The position numbers and the translations under genes were made by a program. A DNA stretch of 64,000 bases from Tenericutes bacterium HGW-Tenericutes-1 (GTDB lineage: Bacteria > Bacillota_I > Bacilli_A > Izemoplasmatales > Hujiaoplasmataceae), in NCBI GenBank assembly GCA_002839155.1, contig PGXM01000004.1, positions 1 through 64,000 on the forward strand. The letters are read 5' to 3'. Shown here in pieces: positions 52,461-62,390 of the stretch (within the stretch, counting starts at the first letter, position 1; each line of letters starts with the position of its first letter). Below the pieces are notes generated by a model that made no database searches, was not told the origin of the DNA, and was given only the letters and a program-made list of their open reading frames with translations.

Positions 52461-52476
52461 AATTTTTATCAATATT

Positions 52477-52508
52477 AGAAAGCCATTCTTTGGCCTTCTA
52501 TTTTTTTA
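52477..52508 (+). terminator. Intrinsic terminator
   Basis: AGAAAGCCA pairs with TGGCCTTCT (one mismatch), followed by seven T. Confidence 0.7.
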
Positions 52509-52584
52509 TTTCCGGGGTGACTTTTGCTATCTTTTTTAATATAGAATGATATAATATAAACGTCTATAAAGTAGGTGATTAATC

Positions 52585-54921
52585 ATGATTAAAATTGAGT
52601 TGCTAGCACCAGCGGGAAATCGAGATGCAGTTGTAGGCGCAATTAACGCTGGAGCAAATGCAATTTATATGGCAGGAAAAAAATTTGGGGCACGTGCATA
52701 TGCTTCAAATTTTGACAATGATGAAATGATTGATATCATCAACTTTGTTCATCTGCGTGGTGCAAAAGTTTTTATAACGATTAACACACTGGTTTTTGAT
52801 GATGAAATTAATGAATTACTTGAATATACCGACTTCTTAGTATCGAATCATGTCGATGCGCTTATAATTCAGGATCTCGGTGTTTTATCGCTTTTAAGTA
52901 ATCGATATCCCAATATGGAACTACATGCTTCAACTCAAATGAATACACTTAACATCGACCAAGTGAAAGTTTTAAAATCACTGGGAGTAAAGCGAGTAAT
53001 TCTTGCTCGAGAAACTTCAATTGAGATAATAAAAGAAATTAAAGAAAATATTGATATAGAAATAGAAGTGTTTGTACATGGAGCATTATGTGTTTCTTAC
53101 TCTGGAAATTGTTTGTTCAGTTCAATGATTGGTGGACGTTCTGGCAACCGTGGGGAATGTGCTCAACCATGTCGACTTCCATATGAATTGCTTAAAGACG
53201 ATCAACTTGTAGAAGATCAAGCCTATTTAATGTCCACAAAGGACTTAATGACTATAGAACATCTTAATCAACTAATAGAAGCCGGCGTAGATTCCTTAAA
53301 AATCGAAGGTCGGATGAGAAAAGCAGAATATGTTATTCAAACGGTCATGTCATATAGAAAAGCTATAAGTCATTTTTTAACTAGAAGTATGATTGATTTT
53401 GAAGAAGAAATAGTTAAATTAAAAAAAGTATTTAATAGAGGATATACCGATGGTTACTTATTTGATATAAAACCAAAAACCATCAATAATCCTTATCGAC
53501 CAAATCATATGGGTATAGAAGTTGGAGAAGTCATTGGATTCCATAATGGTAAAGTCGAAATTGAACTTTCGAATATCGTCCAAGTTGGAGATGGCATTCG
53601 ATTCATTGGAAAGAAAGATTTTGGACTTGGAATTTCAAGGATATTAAAAAATGGTTTGACTATAAAACGCGCTTTCGCTAGTGAAATAATCGAGATTGAC
53701 TCGCCAGAGGTTATTGAGATTGGTTCAAAAGTATTGCTGACGATGGATTCAAATCTTGAAGACAATTTATCATTATATCTCAATGAGAATTATAATCTGA
53801 TTCATCTCGTTGGAAGAATACGAGCAATGACCAATGAAATATTAACAGTTGAAGTTTCTGATGATAATAAAAATCTATGGGTGGTAAATTCGGACTATCA
53901 AATTATCCCTGCCAATAATAAACCTGTCGATGAAAATTCAATACGAGAACAATTTTCAAAACTTGGAAACACGCCATTTTGTTGGAAACAACTAGTGATT
54001 GAAACGGATAATAAAGGTTTCATTCCCGTTAAGATTATGAACGATTTAAGAAGATCAATTATTGATAAAATTACTAACACTCTTTTATATAGAAAACCAC
54101 AAGTGATTGTCGATACGGCTATAAGTGAAATTAATATTGTTACAGAACCAAATAAAAAATTAATAGCTTATGTAAGAACAATTGAACAATATGAGGCTTC
54201 AAAGTCATTGAATATCGAGGAAATATATGTCGATGAGGATTTAATTCGTAGAAATCCGACCTATAATTTTGAAAATTATTATTTAAAAAAACGCCGTATT
54301 TGGCGAAATACCGATAATAATGTCGATAATAATAATATTGTAGTATCTGATATTGGACATTTTCATAATTCTTCTTTTTTTCAAAATATTTTTGCGGATG
54401 AATTTATGAATGTTACAAATATCTATTCAGCAGAAATCTTATACAAATTAGGAGCAAAAAGAGTGACTTTATCTCCTGAAATGACGAAATCGAAGTTAGA
54501 ATCGTTTATAAATAATTTTTTTCTTAAGTTTAATTCATCGCCTAATTTAGAGAAAATTGTCTATGGACATGAAGAATTAATGATCTCAAAATACTGTCCT
54601 ATCGCAAAAACCTTTGATACTAACCCGGGATGTGATTTGTGCTATAAAAATCAGTATTATTTAAAAGATCGCATGGGTGCACAATATCCCCTTGTTAATG
54701 ATGGTTTTTGCAACATTAAGGTGCTACATTCAAAACCTCTGAACCTAATTGATTATGTATCTTACTTATATGACTTGGGTATTAATACACTTCGTATGAA
54801 TTTTACAACGGAGGACTATCAAACAACGTATAATATAATCAGTAATTACCAAAAGGCTATTAATAAGGAAACTTATTATATATCTCGCGATAATGTAACA
54901 ACAGGTCGTTTTTTACGATAG
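52585..54921 (+). CDS. U32 family peptidase, RlhA-type
   Basis: A 778-residue protein. The N-terminal U32 TIM-barrel begins LLAPAGNRDAVVGAINAGANAIYMAGKKFGAR. It shows LHASTQMNTLN, VFVHGALCVSYSGNCLFSSMIGGRSGNRGECAQPCR (conserved cysteines) and KIEGRMR. A middle DUF3656-like region and a C-terminal part with more cysteines (YCPIAKTF...GCDLCY) follow. Family members RlhA and TrhP hydroxylate 23S rRNA or tRNA rather than cut protein, so RNA modification is more likely than proteolysis. AGGTG precedes the ATG. It is 16 bases before the exporter genes and may be co-transcribed. Confidence 0.88.
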   Translation: MIKIELLAPAGNRDAVVGAINAGANAIYMAGKKFGARAYASNFDNDEMIDIINFVHLRGAKVFITINTLVFDDEINELLEYTDFLVSNHVDALIIQDLGVLSLLSNRYPNMELHASTQMNTLNIDQVKVLKSLGVKRVILARETSIEIIKEIKENIDIEIEVFVHGALCVSYSGNCLFSSMIGGRSGNRGECAQPCRLPYELLKDDQLVEDQAYLMSTKDLMTIEHLNQLIEAGVDSLKIEGRMRKAEYVIQTVMSYRKAISHFLTRSMIDFEEEIVKLKKVFNRGYTDGYLFDIKPKTINNPYRPNHMGIEVGEVIGFHNGKVEIELSNIVQVGDGIRFIGKKDFGLGISRILKNGLTIKRAFASEIIEIDSPEVIEIGSKVLLTMDSNLEDNLSLYLNENYNLIHLVGRIRAMTNEILTVEVSDDNKNLWVVNSDYQIIPANNKPVDENSIREQFSKLGNTPFCWKQLVIETDNKGFIPVKIMNDLRRSIIDKITNTLLYRKPQVIVDTAISEINIVTEPNKKLIAYVRTIEQYEASKSLNIEEIYVDEDLIRRNPTYNFENYYLKKRRIWRNTDNNVDNNNIVVSDIGHFHNSSFFQNIFADEFMNVTNIYSAEILYKLGAKRVTLSPEMTKSKLESFINNFFLKFNSSPNLEKIVYGHEELMISKYCPIAKTFDTNPGCDLCYKNQYYLKDRMGAQYPLVNDGFCNIKVLHSKPLNLIDYVSYLYDLGINTLRMNFTTEDYQTTYNIISNYQKAINKETYYISRDNVTTGRFLR

Positions 54922-54937
54922 TTGTTAGGAGTACTAA

Positions 54938-56671
54938 ATGAAAAACATCTATGTAAAAATTAAATGGTTTATTAAAGAAGAATGGAAACTTTATGTTTTC
55001 ATGTTCTTTTTGTTGGTTTCAATATCGCTTATTTCACTGCTTCCAGCACGTGTATTAGGAGGTGCGATAGATACCATTATCTCCGGAGGAATTACCAACA
55101 CCTCTTTGGCTACCTTAGTTGGGGCGTTGATATTGCTGCCTTTGACAAGATATTTATTAAGTATGGTTTATAACTATCTAATGAATGTTGAAGGTCAAAA
55201 ACTAGCTTATAAATTACGCAAGAATTATCTTGATCATCTTTTTAAAATGGATTCGAAATTTTATGAGACATATAAAAAAGGTGACTTAATATCCCGTGTT
55301 ACAAATGACTTGGATGCAATAACGACCGCTGCAACGTCATTACTTGAAGGGATTGTATTTAACTTCGGAGTTATTATTATTGCCATTCTAATTATGGGCA
55401 CAACTATTTCTTGGGAACTGACGCTAGTTTCTGTAACCATCATGCCGATTGGATTGACCATTCTTAATAAGATACGATATAACAAACGAAAATACACGAA
55501 AATTCATCGTGAGATTTACGCCGACATGACTGAAAAAGTATTAGAATCAGTCGAGGGCATGAAAGTCATTCGTGCTTATGTTCAAGAAGAAAATGATTTA
55601 AAGAAACAATATGAAGCGATTGATAAGGATATTGAATCATGGCGTTACATTGTTAATTATGAAAACTGGTTCAATCCATTATTTGAAATTATATATGGAC
55701 TATCGTATTTCTTAGCCTTTGCATATGGCACTTATTTAATCATTAATCAAGCCATTACTGTTGGTGAGTTAATTACCTTTGTATCTTACATTGGAATGCT
55801 TTTATCTCCTATAATCTCTGTCTCAACTATTTTTTCTCAAATCAATAACGCAACCATTTCTGTTGATCGATATGACGAAATATTACAAGCTATCCCTGAA
55901 GTTCATGATGAATCTGATTCACTTCCAATCATTAAATTTAATCAAATCGACTTTATAAATGTTACTTTTAAGTATCCTTTTGATAAAATGCCGGTCATAA
56001 AAAATATTGATTTTTCTATCATCAATGGTCAAACGATTGGTATTGTTGGCCCAACCGGAGCTGGTAAATCGACACTAATAAGACAACTTTTACGCGAATT
56101 TAACACGACAAGCGGTGAGATATTCATTGATAATGTCCCCATTCATGATTATAAAATCAACGATGTTCGAAATTTAGTTGGGTATGTTCCTCAAGAACAC
56201 ATGTTATTTAAGAAAGCTGTAGATGAAAACATTCTTGTAGGTAATCCAAGAGCGCGACTTGAAGATTTGGATAAGGCTGTTAAAATCGCTGATTTTGAAA
56301 AAGACATCATGTACTTGACTGATGGATTACATACCATGGTTGGGGAAGCTGGAACGACTTTATCAGGAGGACAAAAACAACGATTGTCTATCGCTAGAGC
56401 ATTGATTAAAGATCCCCAAATATTAATACTAGATGATTCATTAAGCGCAGTAGATGCAAAAACCGAAGAGAATATCATCGGTCATTTGAAGGAATCGAGA
56501 AGTGGAAAGACCAACATTATTATTGCTCACCGTTTTTCGGCGATTCAAGATGCCGATCAAATTCTCGTCCTTGAAAAAGGTGTCATCACTCAACGTGGAA
56601 CTCATACCGAACTATTAAAACAAGAAGGCTGGTATAAACAACAATATATCCAGCAAATTACGATGAAGTAG
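54938..56671 (+). CDS. bmrC: Multidrug ABC exporter half, BmrC/YheI-like
   Basis: A 577-residue half-transporter with six helices (~1-320) and an ABC domain. Walker A is GPTGAGKST and the signature LSGGQKQR is normal. Walker B reads ILILDDSLSAVD, with Asp for the catalytic Glu, as in BmrC. It should pair with the next gene product in a heterodimer whose degenerate ATP site comes from this Walker B. TAGGAG stands before the ATG. It exports hydrophobic drugs or lipids in related bacteria. Confidence 0.88.
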   Translation: MKNIYVKIKWFIKEEWKLYVFMFFLLVSISLISLLPARVLGGAIDTIISGGITNTSLATLVGALILLPLTRYLLSMVYNYLMNVEGQKLAYKLRKNYLDHLFKMDSKFYETYKKGDLISRVTNDLDAITTAATSLLEGIVFNFGVIIIAILIMGTTISWELTLVSVTIMPIGLTILNKIRYNKRKYTKIHREIYADMTEKVLESVEGMKVIRAYVQEENDLKKQYEAIDKDIESWRYIVNYENWFNPLFEIIYGLSYFLAFAYGTYLIINQAITVGELITFVSYIGMLLSPIISVSTIFSQINNATISVDRYDEILQAIPEVHDESDSLPIIKFNQIDFINVTFKYPFDKMPVIKNIDFSIINGQTIGIVGPTGAGKSTLIRQLLREFNTTSGEIFIDNVPIHDYKINDVRNLVGYVPQEHMLFKKAVDENILVGNPRARLEDLDKAVKIADFEKDIMYLTDGLHTMVGEAGTTLSGGQKQRLSIARALIKDPQILILDDSLSAVDAKTEENIIGHLKESRSGKTNIIIAHRFSAIQDADQILVLEKGVITQRGTHTELLKQEGWYKQQYIQQITMK

Positions 56672-56679
56672 GTGCGGTT

Positions 56680-58692
56680 ATGAAAACGATGAAAAAAGTG
56701 TGGAGATATATCTCCAAATATAAAAAATTGTTGTTCATTTCACTTGTTGCGATGATCATTGTTCAAGCGCTTGGCTTAATATCTCCCTTAATTGTTAAAA
56801 CTATTCTTGATGATTATTTAGTGGGAATTGAAAAGCCGTGGTATGAAGTCACTGAACAAAACGAAAATACTGTGACTTACAATAACCGTTATTTTACCCA
56901 AGAAATTATTACGGATGATGGATCATCAGTCGTTATTTACGAAGGTGGATATTATTTTAGTGAAACGGTTGTTATTCCCGGCAATAAACAACTTGATGGG
57001 ACTATATTGACCGTCATTGCTCAAGATGGAGTTACTTCGACTTACAATGTTATTAAATTAGAAAGATCTGAAGTGGTGGCATTTTATCAACCATTTGTTT
57101 CTCCGCTAATGATTTTAATTATTTTGCTATTTGTTCGATTCTTATTACAAGTCATATTTACGTACATTCAACGTATTTCAACTTCAATGATTAACGTCAA
57201 TATTGTTCGCGACGCAAGAAAAGATGCGATTGCTTCATTACAACGAATGCCGATGTCTTATTTTGAAACCGAACCGGCAGGTAAGATTGCGAATCGTATC
57301 ATTAATGACGTCGGTGGTATGATGGGATTATTCTCTACCATCATGAATCTATTAGTTAACGCAACCCTTGCGGTCATATTCGCATATATTGGAATGTTTT
57401 ATCTTGATCCGAAATTAGCTTTAATGACCTTTGTTGTCTTCCCTATTATATATATATGGTTAAGGTACTTTGTTAAAAAACTCAATACGATTGCAATCAA
57501 AGTGAATGAACAAAATTCAATGATTACAGCGCAATTAAATGAAATCATCAATGGCATCTCGATTTTGCAAATCTTCAATTTTAAACAACAAACTGAACAA
57601 AACTTCAATCAATTATCAAAAGAATTTGTCCAAGAAAAATTAAAAGAAACAAGATTGCATCTAACCATTGGTTGGAATATGATTCGTCTCATAGGTGCAT
57701 TAGTGACTGCAGCAATTGTTTTTTACTTTGGCAATGGGTATTTAAACATAATTGGGTTCGTTGTCACAGCGGGGATTATCTACGCTTATAACGACTATTT
57801 ATCAAGACTTATTGAACCTGTTGGTACGTTATTTAGAGAAATCGGAAACCTTCAACATGCTATTGTTAGAACCGAAAGAATCTTTAAGATCATTGATGGC
57901 GAACAAGAAGATATTCATTTGGAAACCTTACCGAGATTCAAAGGTAAAATCGAATTTGATAATGTATGGTTTTCCTATACTGAAGGACATCCAGTATTAA
58001 AAGGCATCAACTTAATTGTTCAACCAGGCGAAATGATTGGATTGGTTGGCCATACAGGCTCTGGGAAATCATCCCTTATGAGTTTGTTACTGAGATTTTA
58101 TGATTTTAAACAAGGTGATATGGGTCATATTTATATTGATGACGAAGACATAACGAAACATTCAAAACGTTCTTACCGACAAAACATTGGAATTATATTG
58201 CAAGATCCGGTTTTGTTCAAAGCAACTTTAGCCGATAACATTCGTTTCGGGATGAAAGATGTCACCGATAAGGAAATCGAAGCTATCTTAATTCAAATTG
58301 GCGGTAAGAAAATCTTAGATAAATTAGAAAACGGATTATTAACTCAAGTATCTCGTGGTGGAACTAATTTCTCTGTGGGTGAAAAACAGATTATATCATT
58401 TGCTAGAGCGGTTGTTCATAATCCAGCAATATTAATTATGGATGAAGCGACCGCAAACATTGATACCGAAACCGAAGAGATGATTCAAACCGCTTTGGAG
58501 ACCGTTGCAAAGGGTAGAACGATGATTATTATCGCTCATAGGTTATCAACCATTAAGAACGCTAATAAAATTGTCGTTTTAGAAAATGGTATCAAAGTTG
58601 AAGAAGGAAAACACAAAGATTTATTACAAAAAAATGGTGTTTACGCCAATATTTATCGTTCTCAAGTCAAAACAGGAGATAATCATTCGTGA
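56680..58692 (+). CDS. bmrD: Multidrug ABC exporter half, BmrD/YheH-like
   Basis: A 670-residue half-transporter. Between helices 1 and 2 lies a ~80-residue external insertion (EKPWYEVTEQNENTVTYNNRYFTQE...), which is the hallmark of BmrD. The ABC domain has Walker A GHTGSGKSS, a degenerate signature FSVGEKQ and a canonical Walker B ILIMDEATANID. It complements BmrC, giving one active and one degenerate site. It starts 8 bases after the bmrC stop with AGGTG before the ATG. The Bacillus-type leader peptide that senses antibiotics is not visible upstream. Confidence 0.9.
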   Translation: MKTMKKVWRYISKYKKLLFISLVAMIIVQALGLISPLIVKTILDDYLVGIEKPWYEVTEQNENTVTYNNRYFTQEIITDDGSSVVIYEGGYYFSETVVIPGNKQLDGTILTVIAQDGVTSTYNVIKLERSEVVAFYQPFVSPLMILIILLFVRFLLQVIFTYIQRISTSMINVNIVRDARKDAIASLQRMPMSYFETEPAGKIANRIINDVGGMMGLFSTIMNLLVNATLAVIFAYIGMFYLDPKLALMTFVVFPIIYIWLRYFVKKLNTIAIKVNEQNSMITAQLNEIINGISILQIFNFKQQTEQNFNQLSKEFVQEKLKETRLHLTIGWNMIRLIGALVTAAIVFYFGNGYLNIIGFVVTAGIIYAYNDYLSRLIEPVGTLFREIGNLQHAIVRTERIFKIIDGEQEDIHLETLPRFKGKIEFDNVWFSYTEGHPVLKGINLIVQPGEMIGLVGHTGSGKSSLMSLLLRFYDFKQGDMGHIYIDDEDITKHSKRSYRQNIGIILQDPVLFKATLADNIRFGMKDVTDKEIEAILIQIGGKKILDKLENGLLTQVSRGGTNFSVGEKQIISFARAVVHNPAILIMDEATANIDTETEEMIQTALETVAKGRTMIIIAHRLSTIKNANKIVVLENGIKVEEGKHKDLLQKNGVYANIYRSQVKTGDNHS

Positions 58693-58706
58693 TTTCTCCT
58701 TTTTTC
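58674..58706 (+). terminator. Intrinsic terminator overlapping bmrD stop
   Basis: AGGAGA and AATCA pair with TGATT and TCTCCT around TTCG, followed by TTTTTT; the bmrD stop is within the loop side. Confidence 0.75.
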
Positions 58707-58802
58707 TTCGTTTATGTTTTTGAAATGCTTTATTTTTTTTATACAGCTATGATATAATAATTAAGACTGAAAGCGTTTTAGACGAGAGGAGAATAATAAA
58801 GC

Positions 58803-60872
58803 ATGAAAGAATATCTTGCAGAAAATGTCAAAAACGTCATAATTCTTGGGCATTTAGGAAGTGGTAAGACCTCTTTATCAGAGTCGCTGATTTTTACAGC
58901 GGGTGGAATTGAGAAGAAGGGCGAAGTAGAAAAGAAGAATACGATTTCCGATTATACTGTTGAGGAACAAGGAAGGTTATCCTCAACGTCGACAGCTGTT
59001 GTTCCTGTCGAATTTAAGAACTTCAAGTTCAACTTTTTAGACGCTCCTGGCGCAGATGAATTTATCGGTGACATTCGTCACACGTTAACCGTTGCTAGCG
59101 GAGCTATCCTTGTTTTAGACGCAACCAAAGGTGTTGAAGTTGGTGCGGAAAAAATGTGGCTTGAAATTAAAAAAGCAAAACTCCCTGCCATCATTTTTGT
59201 GAACAAGATGGATAAGGAAAACGTCAAATTTGACGAAGTATTAGAATTAATTCGTACTAAACTCGGAAAACAAGCTGTACCATTCTGCCTTCCAATTGGT
59301 AAAAAAGAAGAGTTTTCTGGATTTGCGGATATCGTTGAATTAAAAGCACGTATCTATGATGGTCAAAAATCAGTTGATGGTGAAATCTATCCTGATAAAA
59401 TGGAAAGAGTTAAAGCTCTTCGCCAAGATTTGGTAGAAGCTGTTGCTGGTGCGGATGAATCATTATTAGAAAAATACTTCAATGGTGAAGAATTGACCAT
59501 GGAAGAAATTAAACACGGATTGAAACTGAGTGTTTCTTCAGGTGAAGCCGTACCTGTTGCAGTTGGTAGTGCTACTAAAGACATTGGTCCATTAACTTTA
59601 CTTCACATGATTAGAGAATATTTCCCATCTGTTGCTGAATGCGAACCTGCAGTTGGATTAAAAACAGATAAGGAATCTGAAACCTCTAGAAAACTATCAG
59701 ATGACGAACCTTTTTCTGCATTTGTGTATAAAACGACTATCGACCCATTCGTTGGAACGATTAATTTTATGCAAATCAAATCCGGAACATTAAAAAAAGA
59801 TCAAGAAGTATTTGTTTCCAATAGCAGTGAAGTCGAAAAAATTGGTCAATTGTTTATTCCTATGGGAAAAATTTCAATTCCAGTTGATACAGTTCATGCA
59901 GGAGATATTTGCGCCGTCGCAAAGATGAGCAAAGTATATACCGATACGACAATTTCTGATAAAAAAGCTCCAATCATTTATCCTATCGTTGTAACACCAT
60001 CTCCAACTATGTATGTTGCTATTCGTCCAAAAAACAAAGCCGATGAGGATAAACTTTCAAATGCTTTATCAAAACTTCAAGTTGAAGATAACACATTTGA
60101 AATTAAGAGAAACAAAGAAACTAATCAATTATTGGTTGGCGGACAAGGAATTATCCATTTAGGCCATATTATTGACCGCATGAGAAACATGTTTAAAGTC
60201 GATGTTGAAATGTTAGATCAAGAAATTGTTTATCGTGAAACAATTAAGTCCGTCGCAACCGCTGAAGGCAGATACGTTAAACAATCAGGTGGATCTGGTT
60301 ATTATGGCGTCGTAGTAATGCGTTTTGAACCAATAACAGATAAAGATTATGAATTCGCAGAAGAAGTTTTCGGTGGAGCTGTTCCTAGAAACTACTTCCC
60401 AGCCGTTGACAAAGGGCTTCAAGAAACGCTTGAACATGGTCCTTTAGCAGGATTCCCAGTTATTGGGGTCAAAGGTATCTTAACTGATGGTAAATATCAT
60501 CCCGTCGATTCCAATGAATTAGCGTTTAAAATGGCTGCTTCAATTGCCTTTAAAGATGCATGTAAAAATGCAAAACCGACCATTTTAGAACCAATTCATA
60601 AAATTGTTGTCAACATTAAAGATGAATACCTTGGAGATGTTTTAGGCGATGTAAACAAACGTAGAGGTCGCGTTCTTGGTATGGAACCATCTGAACAAGG
60701 TTATCAAAAAGTTATCGCTGAAGTTCCTGAAGCAGAAATTACAAAATATACCATTGACTTAAAAGCAATGACTCAAGGATCTGGAACATTCACAAGAGAA
60801 TTCATTCGTTATGAAGAGGTTCCAGGTAATTTAACTGCAAAAATTATAGAAGATCATAAAAAACAAGCTTAA
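58803..60872 (+). CDS. Elongation factor G paralogue (EF-G-like GTPase)
   Basis: A 689-residue translational GTPase with all EF-G domains. G1 is GHLGSGKTS (16-24), not AHIDAGKTT. Switch II reads DAPGADEF (80-87), where the catalytic His of DTPGH is Ala. G4 is NKMD. The C-terminal domains IV and V are full length (QSGGSGYYGVVVMRFEP, RRGRVLGMEPSEQGYQKVIAEVPEAE). The changes place it in the EF-G2-like group, whose role is unclear and may not be ordinary translocation. AGAGGAG precedes the ATG, and an extended -10 (TGATATAAT) lies near 58750. Confidence 0.88.
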   Translation: MKEYLAENVKNVIILGHLGSGKTSLSESLIFTAGGIEKKGEVEKKNTISDYTVEEQGRLSSTSTAVVPVEFKNFKFNFLDAPGADEFIGDIRHTLTVASGAILVLDATKGVEVGAEKMWLEIKKAKLPAIIFVNKMDKENVKFDEVLELIRTKLGKQAVPFCLPIGKKEEFSGFADIVELKARIYDGQKSVDGEIYPDKMERVKALRQDLVEAVAGADESLLEKYFNGEELTMEEIKHGLKLSVSSGEAVPVAVGSATKDIGPLTLLHMIREYFPSVAECEPAVGLKTDKESETSRKLSDDEPFSAFVYKTTIDPFVGTINFMQIKSGTLKKDQEVFVSNSSEVEKIGQLFIPMGKISIPVDTVHAGDICAVAKMSKVYTDTTISDKKAPIIYPIVVTPSPTMYVAIRPKNKADEDKLSNALSKLQVEDNTFEIKRNKETNQLLVGGQGIIHLGHIIDRMRNMFKVDVEMLDQEIVYRETIKSVATAEGRYVKQSGGSGYYGVVVMRFEPITDKDYEFAEEVFGGAVPRNYFPAVDKGLQETLEHGPLAGFPVIGVKGILTDGKYHPVDSNELAFKMAASIAFKDACKNAKPTILEPIHKIVVNIKDEYLGDVLGDVNKRRGRVLGMEPSEQGYQKVIAEVPEAEITKYTIDLKAMTQGSGTFTREFIRYEEVPGNLTAKIIEDHKKQA

Positions 60873-60887
60873 AATTATAAATATAAA

Positions 60888-60921
60888 AATGGTTGAGATG
60901 AATTCTCAGCCATTTTTTTGT
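60888..60921 (+). terminator. Intrinsic terminator
   Basis: AAATGGTTGAGA pairs with TCTCAGCCATTT (one G-U), followed by TTTTG. Confidence 0.85.
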
Positions 60922-61032
60922 TTATTTAAACATACAAAGTAACTTGACAGACATAGTACTTTTTGTTAATGTATTATGTATAATAAAGTTCTAAACAATA
61001 AAAAAAAAATAAAGTTATGAATGGGAGAAATT

Positions 61033-61881
61033 ATGGAAAAGATTGGGTTATTGATTGATACTACCTCTCTTACAAGAGAAGATATCAAGCAATACGATTT
61101 TATTAAAGTTGCACCACTTGGTGTTACCGTCGAAGGTGTTTTATATCAAGAACCAGATTTATCATATGATGACATGATGATTTATTTAAACGAAGGCAAA
61201 AAAATGATGACTTCACAACCTGCTCCTGGTGATTTTATTAAACTCTATGATGAATATCATAAAGAAGGTTACACACACGTTTTAGTCGTCACGTTATCAG
61301 AAAAAATAAGCGGAACTTACCAATCGGCAGTTATTGCAAAATCAATGATCGAATACCCAATGGAAATAACTGTTAACTCTCCTAAAGTCGCTTCATTTGG
61401 AGTTGCATTAGGCATAGCGATATTAGCTCAAGAGATAAAAAATGGGATTTCCTTTACCGAATTAAAGAAGAAATATGAACAAGTTTATGCGAACGCACAC
61501 GTGATGTTCACTCTCTCGAACTTGATGCATTTATTCCGTGGCGGAAGATTAAGTAAAGTGGCTGCACTACTCGGAACTGTTTTAAGGATTAAACCAATTG
61601 TCGAAATGATTGATGGAAAACTACAATTAACAAGAAAAGAAAGAACTAATTTAGCTTGTTTTAACATTTTTATGGAAGCAATCAAAGCTTATGTTGATAA
61701 ATATGATGCTGTTTATCTTGATATTGTTCAATTGAATCGTCCTGAGTGGGGCGACAAATTAAAAGCTGCAGTTAATGAAAAATATCCTAATGTCGTTATT
61801 AATATGTCAGCGGCAGTAAGCCCCGTTTTCTTGGTCCATTTAGGGGATCAAGGATTCGGTATTGCAATATTAGGACTGTAA
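61033..61881 (+). CDS. DegV family fatty-acid-binding protein
   Basis: A 282-residue DegV/FakB-like protein. Such proteins hold a fatty acid for phosphorylation by FakA. Motifs: IGLLIDTTSLTREDIKQYDFIKVAPLGVTVEG, MMTSQPAPGDF, VVTLSEKISGTYQSAV (binding loop) and LMHLFRGGRLSKVAALLGTVLRIKPIVEMIDGKL. The ATG at 61033 follows GGGAGA at the right distance; the tracked ATG at 61021 overlaps that site. No fakA is nearby. Single gene. Confidence 0.9.
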   Translation: MEKIGLLIDTTSLTREDIKQYDFIKVAPLGVTVEGVLYQEPDLSYDDMMIYLNEGKKMMTSQPAPGDFIKLYDEYHKEGYTHVLVVTLSEKISGTYQSAVIAKSMIEYPMEITVNSPKVASFGVALGIAILAQEIKNGISFTELKKKYEQVYANAHVMFTLSNLMHLFRGGRLSKVAALLGTVLRIKPIVEMIDGKLQLTRKERTNLACFNIFMEAIKAYVDKYDAVYLDIVQLNRPEWGDKLKAAVNEKYPNVVINMSAAVSPVFLVHLGDQGFGIAILGL

Positions 61882-61892
61882 ATAGAAATCGT

Positions 61893-61931
61893 GGTCGGGA
61901 TTCGGTTATTAATAATCGAACCCGACCCATT
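61893..61931 (+). terminator. Hairpin after degV, weak terminator
   Basis: GGTCGGG and TTCG pair with CGAA and CCCGACC across a 12-base loop. The T tract is poor (ATTTATAT), so termination may be weak. Confidence 0.55.
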
Positions 61932-61948
61932 TATATGAGAAATAATGC

Positions 61949-61977
61949 TTGACAATTGTTTCTCTATTTAGTAAACT
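61949..61977 (+). promoter_or_regulatory. Promoter of tRNA His-Gln-Lys-Leu cluster
   Basis: TTGACA (61949) and TAAACT (61972) with a 17-base spacer, 22 bases before tRNA-His. Confidence 0.7.
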
Positions 61978-61998
61978 TATAGGTGCGAAAAAACAGAT

Positions 61999-62075
61999 GG
62001 CGGTTGTGGCGAAGTGGTTAACGCATCGGATTGTGGCTCCGACATTCGTGGGTTCGATACCCATCAATCGCCCCA
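61999..62075 (+). tRNA. tRNA-His (GTG)
   Basis: Anticodon loop TTGTGGC gives GTG. With G-1 at 61999, the acceptor GCGGTTG/CAATCGC and discriminator C fit the tRNA-His identity; CCA is encoded. Confidence 0.95.
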
Positions 62076-62093
62076 TCTTATTCTCTCATAAAT

Positions 62094-62167
62094 TGGGCTA
62101 TAGCCAAGCGGTAAGGCATCGGACTTTGACTCCGATATCGGTGGTTCAAGTCCACCTAGCCCAGCCA
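62094..62167 (+). tRNA. tRNA-Gln (TTG)
   Basis: Acceptor TGGGCTA/TAGCCCA, anticodon loop CTTTGAC giving TTG, encoded CCA. Confidence 0.95.
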
Positions 62168-62173
62168 ATTTAT

Positions 62174-62249
62174 GACCCGCTAGCTCAGCTGGTAGAGCAT
62201 TTGACTTTTAATCAAAGGGTCAGGCGTTCAAGTCGCCTGCGGGTCACCA
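62174..62249 (+). tRNA. tRNA-Lys (TTT)
   Basis: Acceptor GACCCGC/GCGGGTC, anticodon loop CTTTTAA giving TTT, encoded CCA. Confidence 0.95.
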
Positions 62250-62263
62250 TTTTTATCTTTTAT

Positions 62264-62347
62264 GCGGGTATGGCGAAATTGGCAGACGCGCTAGACTTAG
62301 GATCTAGTTCCTAGTGAGTGCAGGTTCAAGTCCTGTTACCCGCACCA
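62264..62347 (+). tRNA. tRNA-Leu (TAG)
   Basis: An 84-base class II tRNA with a long variable arm. Acceptor GCGGGTA/TACCCGC, anticodon loop CTTAGGA giving TAG, encoded CCA. Confidence 0.95.
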
Positions 62348-62361
62348 TAATAAAAGCAAAT

Positions 62362-62390
62362 AAATCACGTCCAAAAGGCGTGATTTTTTT
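62362..62390 (+). terminator. tRNA cluster terminator
   Basis: AAATCACG pairs with CGTGATTT around TCCAAAAGG, followed by a T run. Confidence 0.85.

Noticed and set aside
61949-62314. 121-residue ORF across the tRNA cluster
   Set aside because: It reads through four clear tRNA genes and their promoter; no coding signal.
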